34,630 bases of DNA, taken from NCBI GenBank assembly GCA_050013395.1, contig JBEKFI010000014.1:1-34630 (forward strand), given 5' to 3'. Positions 1 through 6,939 of the stretch are shown in pieces. The stretch is from JBEKZD01 sp050013395. Its GTDB lineage: Bacteria > Verrucomicrobiota > Verrucomicrobiia > Palsa-1439. Both the position numbers and the translations under genes were made by a program. A model generated the notes under the pieces. That model worked only from the letters and a program-made list of their open reading frames with translations, had not been told where the DNA came from and did not search any database. The stretch's first letter is position 1; every line of letters starts with the position of its first letter.

Positions 1-2
1 TG

Positions 3-890
3 CTCGCCAAACAATTCCTGGAGTGGGCCGACGAACTTGGCAACCCGCCCGAATTCGAGGTGGTCGAATTCGGCGGCCATCGCGGCCAGTTGCGCGAAGA
101 CGTGTTGGCAGCCGCGCCCGATTTGCGTTACCGCGTCATCGAAGTGGCCGACCAACTGCCAGACTCGATCATCGGCTGTGTGTTCTCCAACGAATTCCTC
201 GACGCGCTACCGGTGCATCGGGTGCGAGTAGAGCGTGGAGCGTGGAGCGAGGTGTATGTCGGCATGGGGGACAAACCCTCACCCGAACCCTCTCCCTTAC
301 ACGGCAAGGGAGAGGGAATCTCCTCGCCCCCGTCCGGGGGAGAGGATCAAGGTGAGGGGGCGGCGCCGTTTAAAGAAACCCTCGGCCCTCTTTCCACACC
401 ACGTCTCGCCGACTTTCTCGCTGGTCTGCCCGTTCATCTGATGGAAGGTTATCAGACCGAAGTAAACCTGCGCGCCTTGGATTGGCTGGAGGCGATTGCG
501 CGCCGACTCAAACATGGTTTCGTGTTGACGATCGATTACGGTTACGAGCGCGAAGACTACTTCTCACCGCAACACCGCAACGGCACGCTGCTTTGCTACT
601 ATCGTCACACGAAGAATGACAATCCGTACCAGCACATCGGCGAACTGGACATCTCCGCCCACGTCGAGTTTACCTCGCTCATCGAACACGGCAAGCGACT
701 CGGCCTCGAATCGGTGCTTTTCACCGACCAGTCCCACTATCTTCTGCAAATCGGCGAGCCGATCATCGCGGAAATCGTTGAGCGCACTGCCGGTCAGCTC
801 AGCAAGGAGCGCCAAGCCATCCACCAGCTCCTCCACCCGGAGTTGATGGGCCGGACTTTCAAAGTGCTGGTGCATAGGAAAGGAGTTTGA
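3..890 (+). CDS. MidA-like SAM-dependent methyltransferase, 5' end missing
   Basis: The frame is open at the left edge (first complete codon at base 3) and stops with TGA at 888-890. Sequence seen: a glycine-rich SAM-binding stretch VVEFGGHRGQLREDVL, then SNEFLDALPVHRV, then TIDYGYEREDYFSP and a C-terminal part with QSHYLLQIG. The NEFLDALPV and IDYG blocks are hallmarks of the MidA/NDUFAF7 family, class I methyltransferases; the mitochondrial member methylates an arginine of a complex I subunit. The bacterial substrate is not known to me. The N-terminal third is outside the window. The protein carries an insert of roughly 40 residues between the NEFLDALPV block and STPRLADF, built from a 7-bp tandem repeat and a CCCTCACC/GGTGAGGG palindrome, without loss of frame. 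The family call is firm; the precise target is open. Confidence 0.85.
   Translation, partial: LAKQFLEWADELGNPPEFEVVEFGGHRGQLREDVLAAAPDLRYRVIEVADQLPDSIIGCVFSNEFLDALPVHRVRVERGAWSEVYVGMGDKPSPEPSPLHGKGEGISSPPSGGEDQGEGAAPFKETLGPLSTPRLADFLAGLPVHLMEGYQTEVNLRALDWLEAIARRLKHGFVLTIDYGYEREDYFSPQHRNGTLLCYYRHTKNDNPYQHIGELDISAHVEFTSLIEHGKRLGLESVLFTDQSHYLLQIGEPIIAEIVERTAGQLSKERQAIHQLLHPELMGRTFKVLVHRKGV
231..251. repeat. three tandem 7-bp units inside the midA-like gene
   Basis: GAGCGTG, GAGCGTG and GAGCGAG follow each other directly (3 x 7 = 21 nt, so frame is kept). They encode part of VERGAWSEV just after the conserved NEFLDALPV block. Other 7-bp tandem repeats lie in rlmD and hemB of this window. Confidence 0.7.
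276..360. repeat. palindromic element inserted in frame in the midA-like gene
   Basis: The outer arms are CCCTCACC (from 276) and GGTGAGGG (from 351). Inside lies a perfect 11-bp hairpin, CCCTCTCCCTT at 288-298 against AAGGGAGAGGG at 306-316. A second inner hairpin has CCCCCG facing CGGGGG. The translated peptide (KPSPEPSPLHGKGEG..., then SGGEDQGEG) has no counterpart in MidA relatives as I know them, and the flanking domain continues normally afterwards. Confidence 0.75.
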
Positions 891-927
891 CGCAAGCCGC
901 TGAAAACCAGTTGAGGAGGAAGCCACC

Positions 928-1551
928 ATGAACGATCAACCGTCACCGGTTCCACCCGCTCCGCCAGCGATTGCGCCATCGAAGAGATCTGGTCTTGCCA
1001 TCGCGAGCTTGGTGCTTGGCATTCTTGGGCTGACCTGCATTGTGCCGGTCATCGGGGCCATTCTCGCGCTCATCTTCGGTATCGTCGCGCTGAACCGGAT
1101 CAGTAAGTCCGGCAGCCAGATCACCGGCCAAGGCCAAGCCGTGGCGGGACTCGTTATTGGAGCCGTGGGTCTAGTTATGATCCCAATGCTGGCCGCCATC
1201 CTGTTGCCCGGGATCATACAAGATCGTGCGGCGCGCGTAAAATCTCAAGAAATGCGCTGCATAAACAATGTCAAACTGATCGGCCTAGCGTGTCGGATGT
1301 ACGCTGATGATCATGACGGCAAGTTGCCACGGACACTTGACGATCTGATGCCGTACACTAACAACACAACCAAGCATTCCGTCTGCCCTTCAGCAAAGAA
1401 CCAAAACCATTACAGCTATGCGTTCACGGGCCTGACAAACGTGTGGGGTGTCAGCTCCGACACGGTCATCCTTCACGAGATTGAAGCGAACCATCGCGGA
1501 AAGCGTACCCTCTTGTACGACGATGGTCATGTCGAACAGCGAAAAGATTAG
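928..1551 (+). CDS. DUF4190 membrane protein fused to a pseudopilin-like C-terminal domain
   Basis: A 207-residue protein with a strong ribosome site (AGGAGGAAG) just before the ATG. Residues 1-20 are Pro-rich. Residues about 22-95 contain two hydrophobic helices (SGLAIASLVLGILGL and GQAVAGLVIGAVGLV) with the internal 'ALNRISKSGSQITGQGQAVAG' layout of DUF4190. From about residue 100 it continues as RVKSQEMRCINNVKLIGLACRMYADDHDGKLP, then a Cys-containing 'SVCPS' and a C-terminal LLYDDGHVE. That second half resembles the post-helix part of pilin-like proteins abundant in Verrucomicrobiota. The classical prepilin cleavage site is absent; the DUF4190 helices occupy the place of the pilin stalk. 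The function is unknown; an envelope location is inferred. Confidence 0.7.
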   Translation: MNDQPSPVPPAPPAIAPSKRSGLAIASLVLGILGLTCIVPVIGAILALIFGIVALNRISKSGSQITGQGQAVAGLVIGAVGLVMIPMLAAILLPGIIQDRAARVKSQEMRCINNVKLIGLACRMYADDHDGKLPRTLDDLMPYTNNTTKHSVCPSAKNQNHYSYAFTGLTNVWGVSSDTVILHEIEANHRGKRTLLYDDGHVEQRKD

Positions 1552-1605
1552 TCGCAGGCCCGCTTTCCGCTTTCCGCCTTCTGTTTTTGCCGTTATCCTG
1601 TCCGC

Positions 1606-2799
1606 ATGTTTGTAGACAAAGTCAGAATTCACGCCAAGGCGGGGGATGGCGGGAACGGATGCGTCTCCTTCCGACGCGAGAAATACGTTGACCGTGGCGG
1701 CCCCGACGGCGGCGACGGCGGCAAAGGCGGCAACATTGTGCTCGTGGCCGACAAGAACGTCGACAACCTTGTGGATCTTTATTACGCCCCGCGTCTCGTC
1801 ACCAAGCACGGCGGACACGGCCGCGGCAAGAATTGCACCGGCCGCAGCGCGAAAGATGTGTTGGTGAGGGTGCCGATTGGCACGCAGGTATTCCGCCTCA
1901 CGCGACCGACACGACAACGTGCGCCCACTCGTTATCATCCGGCCGCCGCCACGGAGGAATTTGATGCGGATGCCGTTGTAGGCTGCGTGCCCTCACGCAG
2001 CGAGTCTGCGGTAACGGAGGCACCCGCGGAGGTCAGCGGGCCCACAACGACCCGCGAGTTGATTGCCGATCTTGTTGAGGACGGCCAGCGGTTCATCCTA
2101 GCCAAAGGCGGCAAAGGCGGATACGGCAACACGCATTTCAAAAGCTCGACGCATCGGGCACCGCGCGAGTTCGAGTACGGCGAACCGGGCGAGGAACTCG
2201 ACGCGGAGTTGGAATTGAAAACGCTGGCCGACGTTGGTCTCGTCGGTTTTCCGAATGCGGGGAAATCCACGCTCATCTCAAAGATCACGCGCGCGCACCC
2301 GAAGATCGCGCCGTACCCGTTCACGACGTTGACGCCCACCGTCGGGATCATCACGTACGACGACTACGAGCGGGTTCGCGTCGCGGACATTCCGGGATTG
2401 ATCGAAGGCGCGCACGCGGGCAAAGGGCTTGGACACGGTTTTCTACGCCACATCGAGCGCTGCAAACTGCTCATCTTGCTGCTCGACATGGCGGGTGTGG
2501 ACGGACGCAAACCGTGGGACGACTTCAAACAGTTGCTCCAAGAACTCGAGTTGTACAAATCCGAAATCTTGGAGAAGCCACACCTCGTCGTCGCCAACAA
2601 GATGGATTTGCCCGAAGCGCGCAAGAACCTGGCGGCGTTCAAGCGCAAGCTGAAAGTGGCGCAACCGTCCCGGTTGCGGAAGGCGAAACGACCGCAAGCG
2701 GGGACGCTTACGCCACCGTTCAAGATTATGGAAATCTCGGCATTGTCCGGCACTGGTCTCGAGAAATTGAAGCTCGCGTTGCGCAAGGCGCTAGGGTAG
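1606..2799 (+). CDS. obgE: Obg family GTPase (ribosome assembly), with two in-frame inserts
   Basis: A 397-residue protein. The Gly-rich Obg fold is at residues 1-95 (AKAGDGGNGCVSFRREKY, GGPDGGDGGKGG) and continues at 150-205 (ELIADLVEDGQ, FKSSTHRAPREFE). The G domain shows G1 GFPNAGKST (214-222), G3 DIPGLIEGAH (261-270), G4 NKMDLP (331-336) and G5 SALSG (378-382). Obg binds the 50S subunit and acts in its maturation and in stress signalling. Two segments depart from the family: residues about 97-149 interrupt the Obg fold between 'GTQVFR' and 'ELIADL', and residues about 351-371 lie between G4 and G5. Both coincide with palindromic DNA elements. All GTPase motifs are intact, so the gene is expected to be functional. 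No C-terminal OCT extension is present. Confidence 0.95.
   Translation: MFVDKVRIHAKAGDGGNGCVSFRREKYVDRGGPDGGDGGKGGNIVLVADKNVDNLVDLYYAPRLVTKHGGHGRGKNCTGRSAKDVLVRVPIGTQVFRLTRPTRQRAPTRYHPAAATEEFDADAVVGCVPSRSESAVTEAPAEVSGPTTTRELIADLVEDGQRFILAKGGKGGYGNTHFKSSTHRAPREFEYGEPGEELDAELELKTLADVGLVGFPNAGKSTLISKITRAHPKIAPYPFTTLTPTVGIITYDDYERVRVADIPGLIEGAHAGKGLGHGFLRHIERCKLLILLLDMAGVDGRKPWDDFKQLLQELELYKSEILEKPHLVVANKMDLPEARKNLAAFKRKLKVAQPSRLRKAKRPQAGTLTPPFKIMEISALSGTGLEKLKLALRKALG
1974..2049. repeat. palindromic element inserted in frame in obgE (Obg fold)
   Basis: The end arms are CGTTGTAGGC (1974-1983) and GCCCACAACG (2040-2049), complementary at 9 of 10 positions. Inside, GCTGCGTG (1982-1989) and CACGCAGC (1994-2001) form a perfect 8-bp hairpin with a 4-nt loop. 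The encoded peptide (VVGCVPSRSES...) lies within the extra segment of the Obg fold. Confidence 0.75.
2656..2716. repeat. palindromic element inserted in frame in obgE (G domain)
   Basis: The ends are GTGGCG (2656) and CGCCAC (2711-2716), and the complementarity continues imperfectly for about 24 bp inward. A perfect inner hairpin is GCAACCG (2661-2667) with CGGTTGC (2671-2677). It encodes about 20 residues (VAQPSRLRKAKRPQAGTLTP) between the G4 and G5 motifs. Confidence 0.7.
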
Positions 2800-2903
2800 C
2801 ATTACTAACACTTTCCGCTCGTGCGGCGGGAAAGCATGCGATTGCATGTAACCTTTTCAGTCATCTGCTTCTGTACAAGGTAAGGAATCAAACGGAGGTC
2901 AGC

Positions 2904-3383
2904 ATGTATAAGATCATTGGAGCTGATGGACGCGAATACGGACCGGTCAGTGCAGACCAAATCCGCCAGTGGATCGCCGAAGGCCGGGCCAATGCCCAGA
3001 CCCGGGCGCAAGGGGAAGGCGGCGCCGATTGGCGGACGCTCGCCGATTGTCCGGAGTTCCACGCCGCGCTCGGTTTATCCGGCGGAGCGCCTCCGCCGAT
3101 CTCGCCCCCGGTGCAGCCGCGCGTCGTAACGCGGCCCCCCGGCGCGGACAAGAAGATCGCGGCGGGGATTTGTGGCATTCTGCTCGGTCCCTTGGGCATT
3201 CACAAGTTCATCCTCGGTTACACAGGCGAAGGCGTCGCCATGCTGCTAATCTCCGTGTTGACCTGTGGTATCGGCGCGATCCCAATGAGGATTATCAGCT
3301 TGATCGAAGGAATCATCTATCTGACGAAGTCTGATGAGGACTTCGTCCAGACGTACGTCCTGAACAAGAAGGGCTGGTTCTGA
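2904..3383 (+). CDS. GYF_2-domain protein with a TM2-like membrane module
   Basis: A 159-residue protein. The ATG at 2904 is preceded by GGAGG at 2894-2898, and the product begins with MYKIIGADGREYGPVSADQ, the typical GYF_2 start; the frame is open further upstream but that part overlaps obgE. Residues 1-50 form the GYF_2 domain, a predicted peptide-binding fold. Residues 60-80 are a Pro-rich linker. Residues 82-140 form a TM2-like module (KKIAAGICGILLGPLGIHKFILGYTGEG, then a second hydrophobic helix). The first of three closely related GYF_2 genes, with the next one starting 1 nt after its stop. The specific role is unknown; an inner-membrane protein with a cytoplasmic binding domain is inferred. 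Confidence 0.8.
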   Translation: MYKIIGADGREYGPVSADQIRQWIAEGRANAQTRAQGEGGADWRTLADCPEFHAALGLSGGAPPPISPPVQPRVVTRPPGADKKIAAGICGILLGPLGIHKFILGYTGEGVAMLLISVLTCGIGAIPMRIISLIEGIIYLTKSDEDFVQTYVLNKKGWF

Positions 3384-3384
3384 C

Positions 3385-3909
3385 ATGTACAAGATCATTG
3401 GAGCGGATGGCCGCGAGTACGGGCCGGTCAGCGCAGAGCAATTGCGCCAGTGGATCATCGAAGGCCGCGCCAACGCGCAGACGTTGACGCAGGTCGTCGG
3501 CAGCACCGACTGGAAACCGCTGGGACCAGTGCCCGAATTCAGTCAGCTTTTTGTCAGCGCGCCGGCCGCAGTGGTTCCGCCCGCGTATCCACCGGCCCCG
3601 GTTGCGGTGCGACCCCGGACGAACGGCAATGCAGTCGCCGGCTTGATCATGGGAATACTCGGGTGCACGCCGTTCGGCTGGGTATGTTGCATCCCGTTGT
3701 TCAGTATCCTCGGAATCATCTACTCCAGCAACGGCCTTTCCCAGATCAACCAGAATCCGGTCCAGCAAACCGGCAGGGGCATCGCCGTGGCGGGACTGGT
3801 GTTTTCGATTCTCGGTCTGGTCGCCCCTCTGGCCATCGGCGCGCTGTTTAGCACGATGGGGATGTGGGGCCGGCATCCGTTCTTCTGGCACCGGCAATGG
3901 CACTTCTGA
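3385..3909 (+). CDS. GYF_2-DUF4190 membrane protein
   Basis: A 174-residue protein. Residues 1-52 (MYKIIGADGREYGPVSAEQLRQWIIEGRANAQT) are nearly the same as the GYF_2 domain of the preceding gene. A Pro/Ala linker follows (VPPAYPPAPVAV). From about residue 85 there is a DUF4190 unit: GNAVAGLIMGILGC, the intervening GLSQINQNPVQQTGRGIAVAGLVFSILGL, and a hydrophobic end. The start codon lies 1 nt after the upstream stop with no clear separate ribosome site, so translation is probably coupled. The function is unknown. Confidence 0.8.
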   Translation: MYKIIGADGREYGPVSAEQLRQWIIEGRANAQTLTQVVGSTDWKPLGPVPEFSQLFVSAPAAVVPPAYPPAPVAVRPRTNGNAVAGLIMGILGCTPFGWVCCIPLFSILGIIYSSNGLSQINQNPVQQTGRGIAVAGLVFSILGLVAPLAIGALFSTMGMWGRHPFFWHRQWHF

Positions 3910-3922
3910 CCCACGGAGGACC

Positions 3923-4360
3923 ATGCAGAGTTTGTATTTGTTCTGTGCGAAAAAACCTGTGCAGAATATTCTGCTGGCGGGCGTGCTTGTGTTGGGCGCA
4001 ACCGCCCTGTTTTCCTTCAATCCGGCGACGAGTGTGTTCTATCCGAAATGTCTGTTCCACGAGGTGACGGGGTTGTATTGCCCCGGCTGTGGCACGACGC
4101 GCGCGTTGCACTGCCTGCTGCACGGCCAATTCCGCGAGGCACTCCGCGACAATGCGCTGGCCGTCGTTGCCGTGCCGGTGCTGGGAGCCATGTTACTCTC
4201 ACGCACCGTCCGCCGGCGACCACCGATTGCTGCGCGGCGATCCGGGGTGGTATGGCTCGGACTGCTGCTGGCGGGGATCATAGTGTTCGGCGTCGTCCGC
4301 AACATCCCCTGTCGCCCGTTCTCGTTGCTGGTACCGCCCGTGGCAGCACCCGGCAAATAA
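3923..4360 (+). CDS. DUF2752 membrane protein
   Basis: A 145-residue protein with a GGAGG ribosome site 5 nt before the ATG. A first hydrophobic segment (ILLAGVLVLGATALFSF) is followed by the family motif: KCLFHEVTGLYCPGCGTTRALHCLLHGQFREALRDN. The CPGCGTTRA block with two cysteines is the DUF2752 signature. Two more hydrophobic segments follow (LAVVAVPVLGAMLL and LGLLLAGIIVFGVV). DUF2752 genes often sit near TM2/GYF-type small membrane proteins, as here. No biochemical role is known to me. Confidence 0.8.
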   Translation: MQSLYLFCAKKPVQNILLAGVLVLGATALFSFNPATSVFYPKCLFHEVTGLYCPGCGTTRALHCLLHGQFREALRDNALAVVAVPVLGAMLLSRTVRRRPPIAARRSGVVWLGLLLAGIIVFGVVRNIPCRPFSLLVPPVAAPGK

Positions 4361-4436
4361 AACCTCGCCTTGTGGTAAGTCGATGCAGTAGCATGCGGTC
4401 AATCAGAACCGAGTCAGAAGGAGGGAGGCTGTCCCC

Positions 4437-4928
4437 ATGTACAAAATCATTGGACCCGATGGCAAGGAGTACGGACCGGTCACCGCCGAACAAATGCGCC
4501 AGTGGGTCGATGAAGGACGTGCCAACGCCCAGACGCAGGTGTTAGCGGAAGGTGATGTCGAGTGGAGGCCACTCTCAATGTTTGCTGAACTGGTCGGGGA
4601 GGCTGAAGCCTCGCTACACGAAGGAGAATCCACCATGAGCGCACCAGCCGTTATCCAATCGAAAACTAGCGGGATGGCTATCACAGGGATGGTGATGGGA
4701 ATTCTGGGAATTGTCACCTGCTACTGCGGCCTATTATTCGCCCTGCTTGGCGTCATCTTCTCCGGCGTTGCAATTTCCCAAATCAATAAGAACCCCGCGC
4801 ATTTGACAGGCAAAGGTATGGCGATTGCAGGATTGGTAACGTCGATTGTCGCGTTGGCGATCGATTCGATCTGGTTGATCGTGTACTGGGCAGTAATCAT
4901 GACTGCTATTGCCCAACATAAAATGTAG
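4437..4928 (+). CDS. GYF_2-DUF4190 membrane protein
   Basis: A 163-residue protein with an AAGGAGGGAGG ribosome site. The N-terminal GYF_2 domain (MYKIIGPDGKEYGPVTAEQMRQWVDEGRANAQT) is followed by EGDVEWRPLSMFAELV. The C-terminal DUF4190 unit (GMAITGMVMGILGIVTCYCGLL, then ISQINKNPAHLTGKGMAIAGLVTSI) ends in a third hydrophobic stretch. It is a paralogue of the gene at 3385 with a shorter linker and is separated from it by the DUF2752 gene. The function is unknown. Confidence 0.8.
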   Translation: MYKIIGPDGKEYGPVTAEQMRQWVDEGRANAQTQVLAEGDVEWRPLSMFAELVGEAEASLHEGESTMSAPAVIQSKTSGMAITGMVMGILGIVTCYCGLLFALLGVIFSGVAISQINKNPAHLTGKGMAIAGLVTSIVALAIDSIWLIVYWAVIMTAIAQHKM

Positions 4929-5086
4929 CGAATTGTTGCCGTGTCTCAGATGCTACCGAATTCAATCCACAATACTCTTTCACCGCCTGCGGATGCGGTA
5001 CTGGACATCAAATTGACCTCGCCTTCCGCCGCGCCGATGACGTAACATCCGGCCAACCGCAATTCCCAAGGAGAAGGAGGCCGTTG

Positions 5087-5176
5087 ATGTACAAGATCAT
5101 TGGAGCCGACGGCAAAGAGTACGGACCGGGCACCGCCGAACAATTACAGCAATTGGGGGCAGGTCAGTCACATTGA
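5087..5176 (+). pseudogene. truncated GYF_2 gene (29 codons)
   Basis: A good ribosome site (AAGGAGG) precedes an ATG whose product, MYKIIGADGKEYGPGTAEQL and nine further residues, copies the GYF_2 start of the three paralogues. It stops after QQLGAGQSH, in the middle of the domain, and the conserved Val after GP is Gly. A separate small membrane protein starts 9 nt later, so this may be a former GYF_2 plus membrane protein that lost the middle of its first domain. The call rests on similarity to genes in this window. Confidence 0.7.
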
Positions 5177-5185
5177 GAACTCACC

Positions 5186-5548
5186 ATGGCTAGCAAACCG
5201 CCGTCCAATTCCCAATCTCCCAAACCCGTGAAGCGACTATTTGCGTGGCTGTGTCTCTTGCTGAACTTGTTCGTATTGCCAGGATTGGGTTCGTTGATTA
5301 CTCGCCAACCTCTTAAAGCAGCTCTCCAAGGGGTTCTCGCATTGGCCGGCTTCGCGTTGACTGTCTTAGGGGGAGCCCCCTTACTCACCACGATCATCCA
5401 AACGAAAGAGATCCCCGAAAGCCTCGGTAGCTCTTTTTGGATAGCCGTTGGTGGAGCCGCGCTCTTTTTGGTCGCTTGGGTCTGGGCGCTCATCAGTAGC
5501 CTGAACATTCTGAAGCAGTCCCGTGGGTGCGATTCTTGCCCTGAGTAG
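5186..5548 (+). CDS. small membrane protein, unknown
   Basis: A 120-residue protein. A hydrophilic N-terminus (SKPPSNSQSPKPVKR) is followed by three hydrophobic segments at about 18-40 (LFAWLCLLLNLFVLPGLGSLI), 47-72 and 87-110. The 'LLNLFVLPGLGSL' stretch is common in small bacterial membrane proteins near TM2/GYF genes, but I cannot name a family. The ribosome site is weak. The last codons and the stop lie inside a repeat element (5523-5595), so the C-terminus may have been rewritten by that insertion. Confidence 0.6.
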   Translation: MASKPPSNSQSPKPVKRLFAWLCLLLNLFVLPGLGSLITRQPLKAALQGVLALAGFALTVLGGAPLLTTIIQTKEIPESLGSSFWIAVGGAALFLVAWVWALISSLNILKQSRGCDSCPE

Positions 5549-5595
5549 TTTTCGGGGTGTAATCGCGGCCGGTCGCGGATACAATCCGCTCCTAC
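5523..5595. repeat. palindrome-family element filling the gap before rlmD
   Basis: The right end GCTCCTAC (5588-5595) is the reverse complement of GTAGGAGC, the terminus of the recD2 elements. The left end GTGGGTGC (5523-5530) differs from GTGGGAGC by one base. The inner GGCCGGTCGCGG also matches the interior of the recD2 element at 12346-12416 (GGCCCGGTCGCGG). The stop codon of the upstream gene is inside the element. Confidence 0.6.
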
Positions 5596-5600
5596 GAATC

Positions 5601-6881
5601 ATGACAGCCGTCGCTCTCCAACCCGGCCAGCGAATCGAACTCGACATCACCACTGTCGCTTTCGGCGGCGATGGGATCGGGCGCATCGACAACTTTGTCG
5701 TGTTCGTGCCGTTCGTGATCGAAGGCGAACGCGTTGAAGCCGAGATCGTCGAAGTGAAGAAACGTTACGCCACCGCCGACCTCATCCGCGTAATCACGCC
5801 GTCACCGTTGCGGGTCGAGCCGCGCTGCTCTTACTACATGTGCTGCGCGGGTTGCCAGTATCAGCATGTCGAGTATGCCCACCAACTCGAACTGAAACGC
5901 AACCAGATCCGCGACATCTTCCAGCGCATCGGCGGCGTCGCCGAGCCGCCCATCGAACCTGTCGTCGCGTCGCCGCTGTCGTACGGCTACCGCAACAAGA
6001 TCGTCGTGCACGGGCCGGGCAAGCCCGGTTTCTGGACCGTGCGCGGCCGTTCCATCATTGCCGTTGACCACTGCCCGATTGCGCGCGATGAGATCAATCA
6101 AAAGCTGTCAGCTCTCAGCTCTCAGCCGCTTGGCTCGCCGAAGCCAGGCGAAGGCGGCTCAGCCGTCGACGAACATCTGACGATCCGGTGCAATTCCGAA
6201 GGGCAGGTGTGGACGTTCACCGAAAGTAGCGCGGGCGTCTCGCCCGTATCCGAAGAAGCAGAACGGGCGGGACGCCCGCGCTACATCGAAGAAATCATCC
6301 TCGGCAAAACCCTGCGTGCGCCGCTCGGCTCGTTCTTCCAAGTCAACCAAGGCGTCATCGAGTTGGCGCTGGAGCATGTCCGCAGAATCTTCGGCGCGAG
6401 CGGCTGCAACACGCTGGTCGACGCCTATTGCGGGGTCGGCTTGTTTGCGCTGCTGCTGGCCGACCTCGCCCGGCACTGCTACGGGATCGAAGTCGATGCC
6501 AAAGCGATTGCGGCGGCCAACACCAACGCGCAACGATTGGGGCTGGCCAACTACGACTTCTACGCGGGCAAAACGGAGCGCCTGCTGTTTTACACGCTCC
6601 GCCAATGCGTGTCCGCCGAAGCTTCAGCGAAGGCGGGCAAGCTCGACGAAACCTGTTTGGTCCTCGATCCGCCGCGCTCCGGCTGCGGTAAACTCGTACT
6701 GAAAACGCTGCGCGAACAGAAGCCGCGCAAAATCATCTACGTCTCCTGTGCCCCTCCGATGCTGGCGCGCGATATCAAGGAACTCCTTCGATTCGGCTAC
6801 AAGCTGGAGCGCGTCACCCCATTCGACATGTTCCCGCAGACCGCGCACTGCGAGGCCGTGGCGGAATTGACGCGTCTGTAA
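5601..6881 (+). CDS. rlmD: 23S rRNA (uracil-C5)-methyltransferase, RlmD/RumA type
   Basis: A 426-residue protein from the ATG at 5601; the frame is open further up but that part is repeat DNA. An N-terminal TRAM domain (residues 1-60) is followed by Fe-S cysteines C76, C81/C82, C85 and C158 (RCSYYMCCAGC, DHCPIA). Then come QVNQGVIELALEHV, the SAM motif DAYCGVGLF (from 274), LDPPRSGCG, the catalytic Cys383 in IYVSCAPPMLARD, and the terminal FPQTAHCEAVAEL. The family converts a uridine of 23S rRNA to 5-methyluridine using a [4Fe-4S] cluster for RNA binding. Four inserted repeat segments (residues about 168-189, 209-228 and 337-346) interrupt non-catalytic loops. Whether the target is U1939 or U747 cannot be read from sequence. 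A fragment of its 3' part recurs at 8750-8793. Confidence 0.93.
   Translation: MTAVALQPGQRIELDITTVAFGGDGIGRIDNFVVFVPFVIEGERVEAEIVEVKKRYATADLIRVITPSPLRVEPRCSYYMCCAGCQYQHVEYAHQLELKRNQIRDIFQRIGGVAEPPIEPVVASPLSYGYRNKIVVHGPGKPGFWTVRGRSIIAVDHCPIARDEINQKLSALSSQPLGSPKPGEGGSAVDEHLTIRCNSEGQVWTFTESSAGVSPVSEEAERAGRPRYIEEIILGKTLRAPLGSFFQVNQGVIELALEHVRRIFGASGCNTLVDAYCGVGLFALLLADLARHCYGIEVDAKAIAAANTNAQRLGLANYDFYAGKTERLLFYTLRQCVSAEASAKAGKLDETCLVLDPPRSGCGKLVLKTLREQKPRKIIYVSCAPPMLARDIKELLRFGYKLERVTPFDMFPQTAHCEAVAELTRL
6106..6126. repeat. three 7-bp units (TCTCAGC type) inside rlmD
   Basis: TGTCAGC, TCTCAGC and TCTCAGC are contiguous (21 nt). This is the reverse complement of the GCTGAGA heptamer in hemB. Both copies are read as the same peptide motif SALSSQ in the two proteins. 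Confidence 0.75.
6131..6160. repeat. CGCCGAAGC...GCGAAGGCGG element in rlmD, copy 1
   Basis: GCTCGCCGAAGCCAGGCGAA followed by GGCGG is a variant of the element at 6611-6637. It directly follows the heptamer repeat and is translated as LGSPKPGEGG, which has no place in the RlmD fold. Confidence 0.6.
6227..6282. repeat. 21-bp inverted repeat inserted in frame in rlmD
   Basis: The arms at 6227-6247 and 6262-6282 are complementary at 20 of 21 positions, with a 14-nt loop. The arm starts TAGCGCGGGCGTC and ends CGCCCGT. It is translated as SAGVSPVSEEAERAGRPRY between 'VWTFTES' and 'IEEIILGKTL'. Confidence 0.8.
6611..6637. repeat. CCGCCGAAGC...GCGAAGGCGG element in rlmD, copy 2
   Basis: CCGCC and GGCGG arms flank an inner GAAGCTTC palindrome. 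It is translated as SAEASAKAG between the SAM-domain segment 'YTLRQCV' and 'KLDETCLVLDPPRSG'. The same element is at 6131-6160. Confidence 0.65.
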
Positions 6882-6939
6882 GCGTTATGGCTGTATCGCG
6901 AACCGGCCCGGCACCGAGCGTTGATCCGCTCCGTACCCT

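Noticed and set aside
5523..5600. Upstream start of rlmD at 5523
   Set aside because: This part overlaps the preceding gene, is made of repeat DNA and is not part of the TRAM domain. The ATG at 5601 gives the usual N-terminus.
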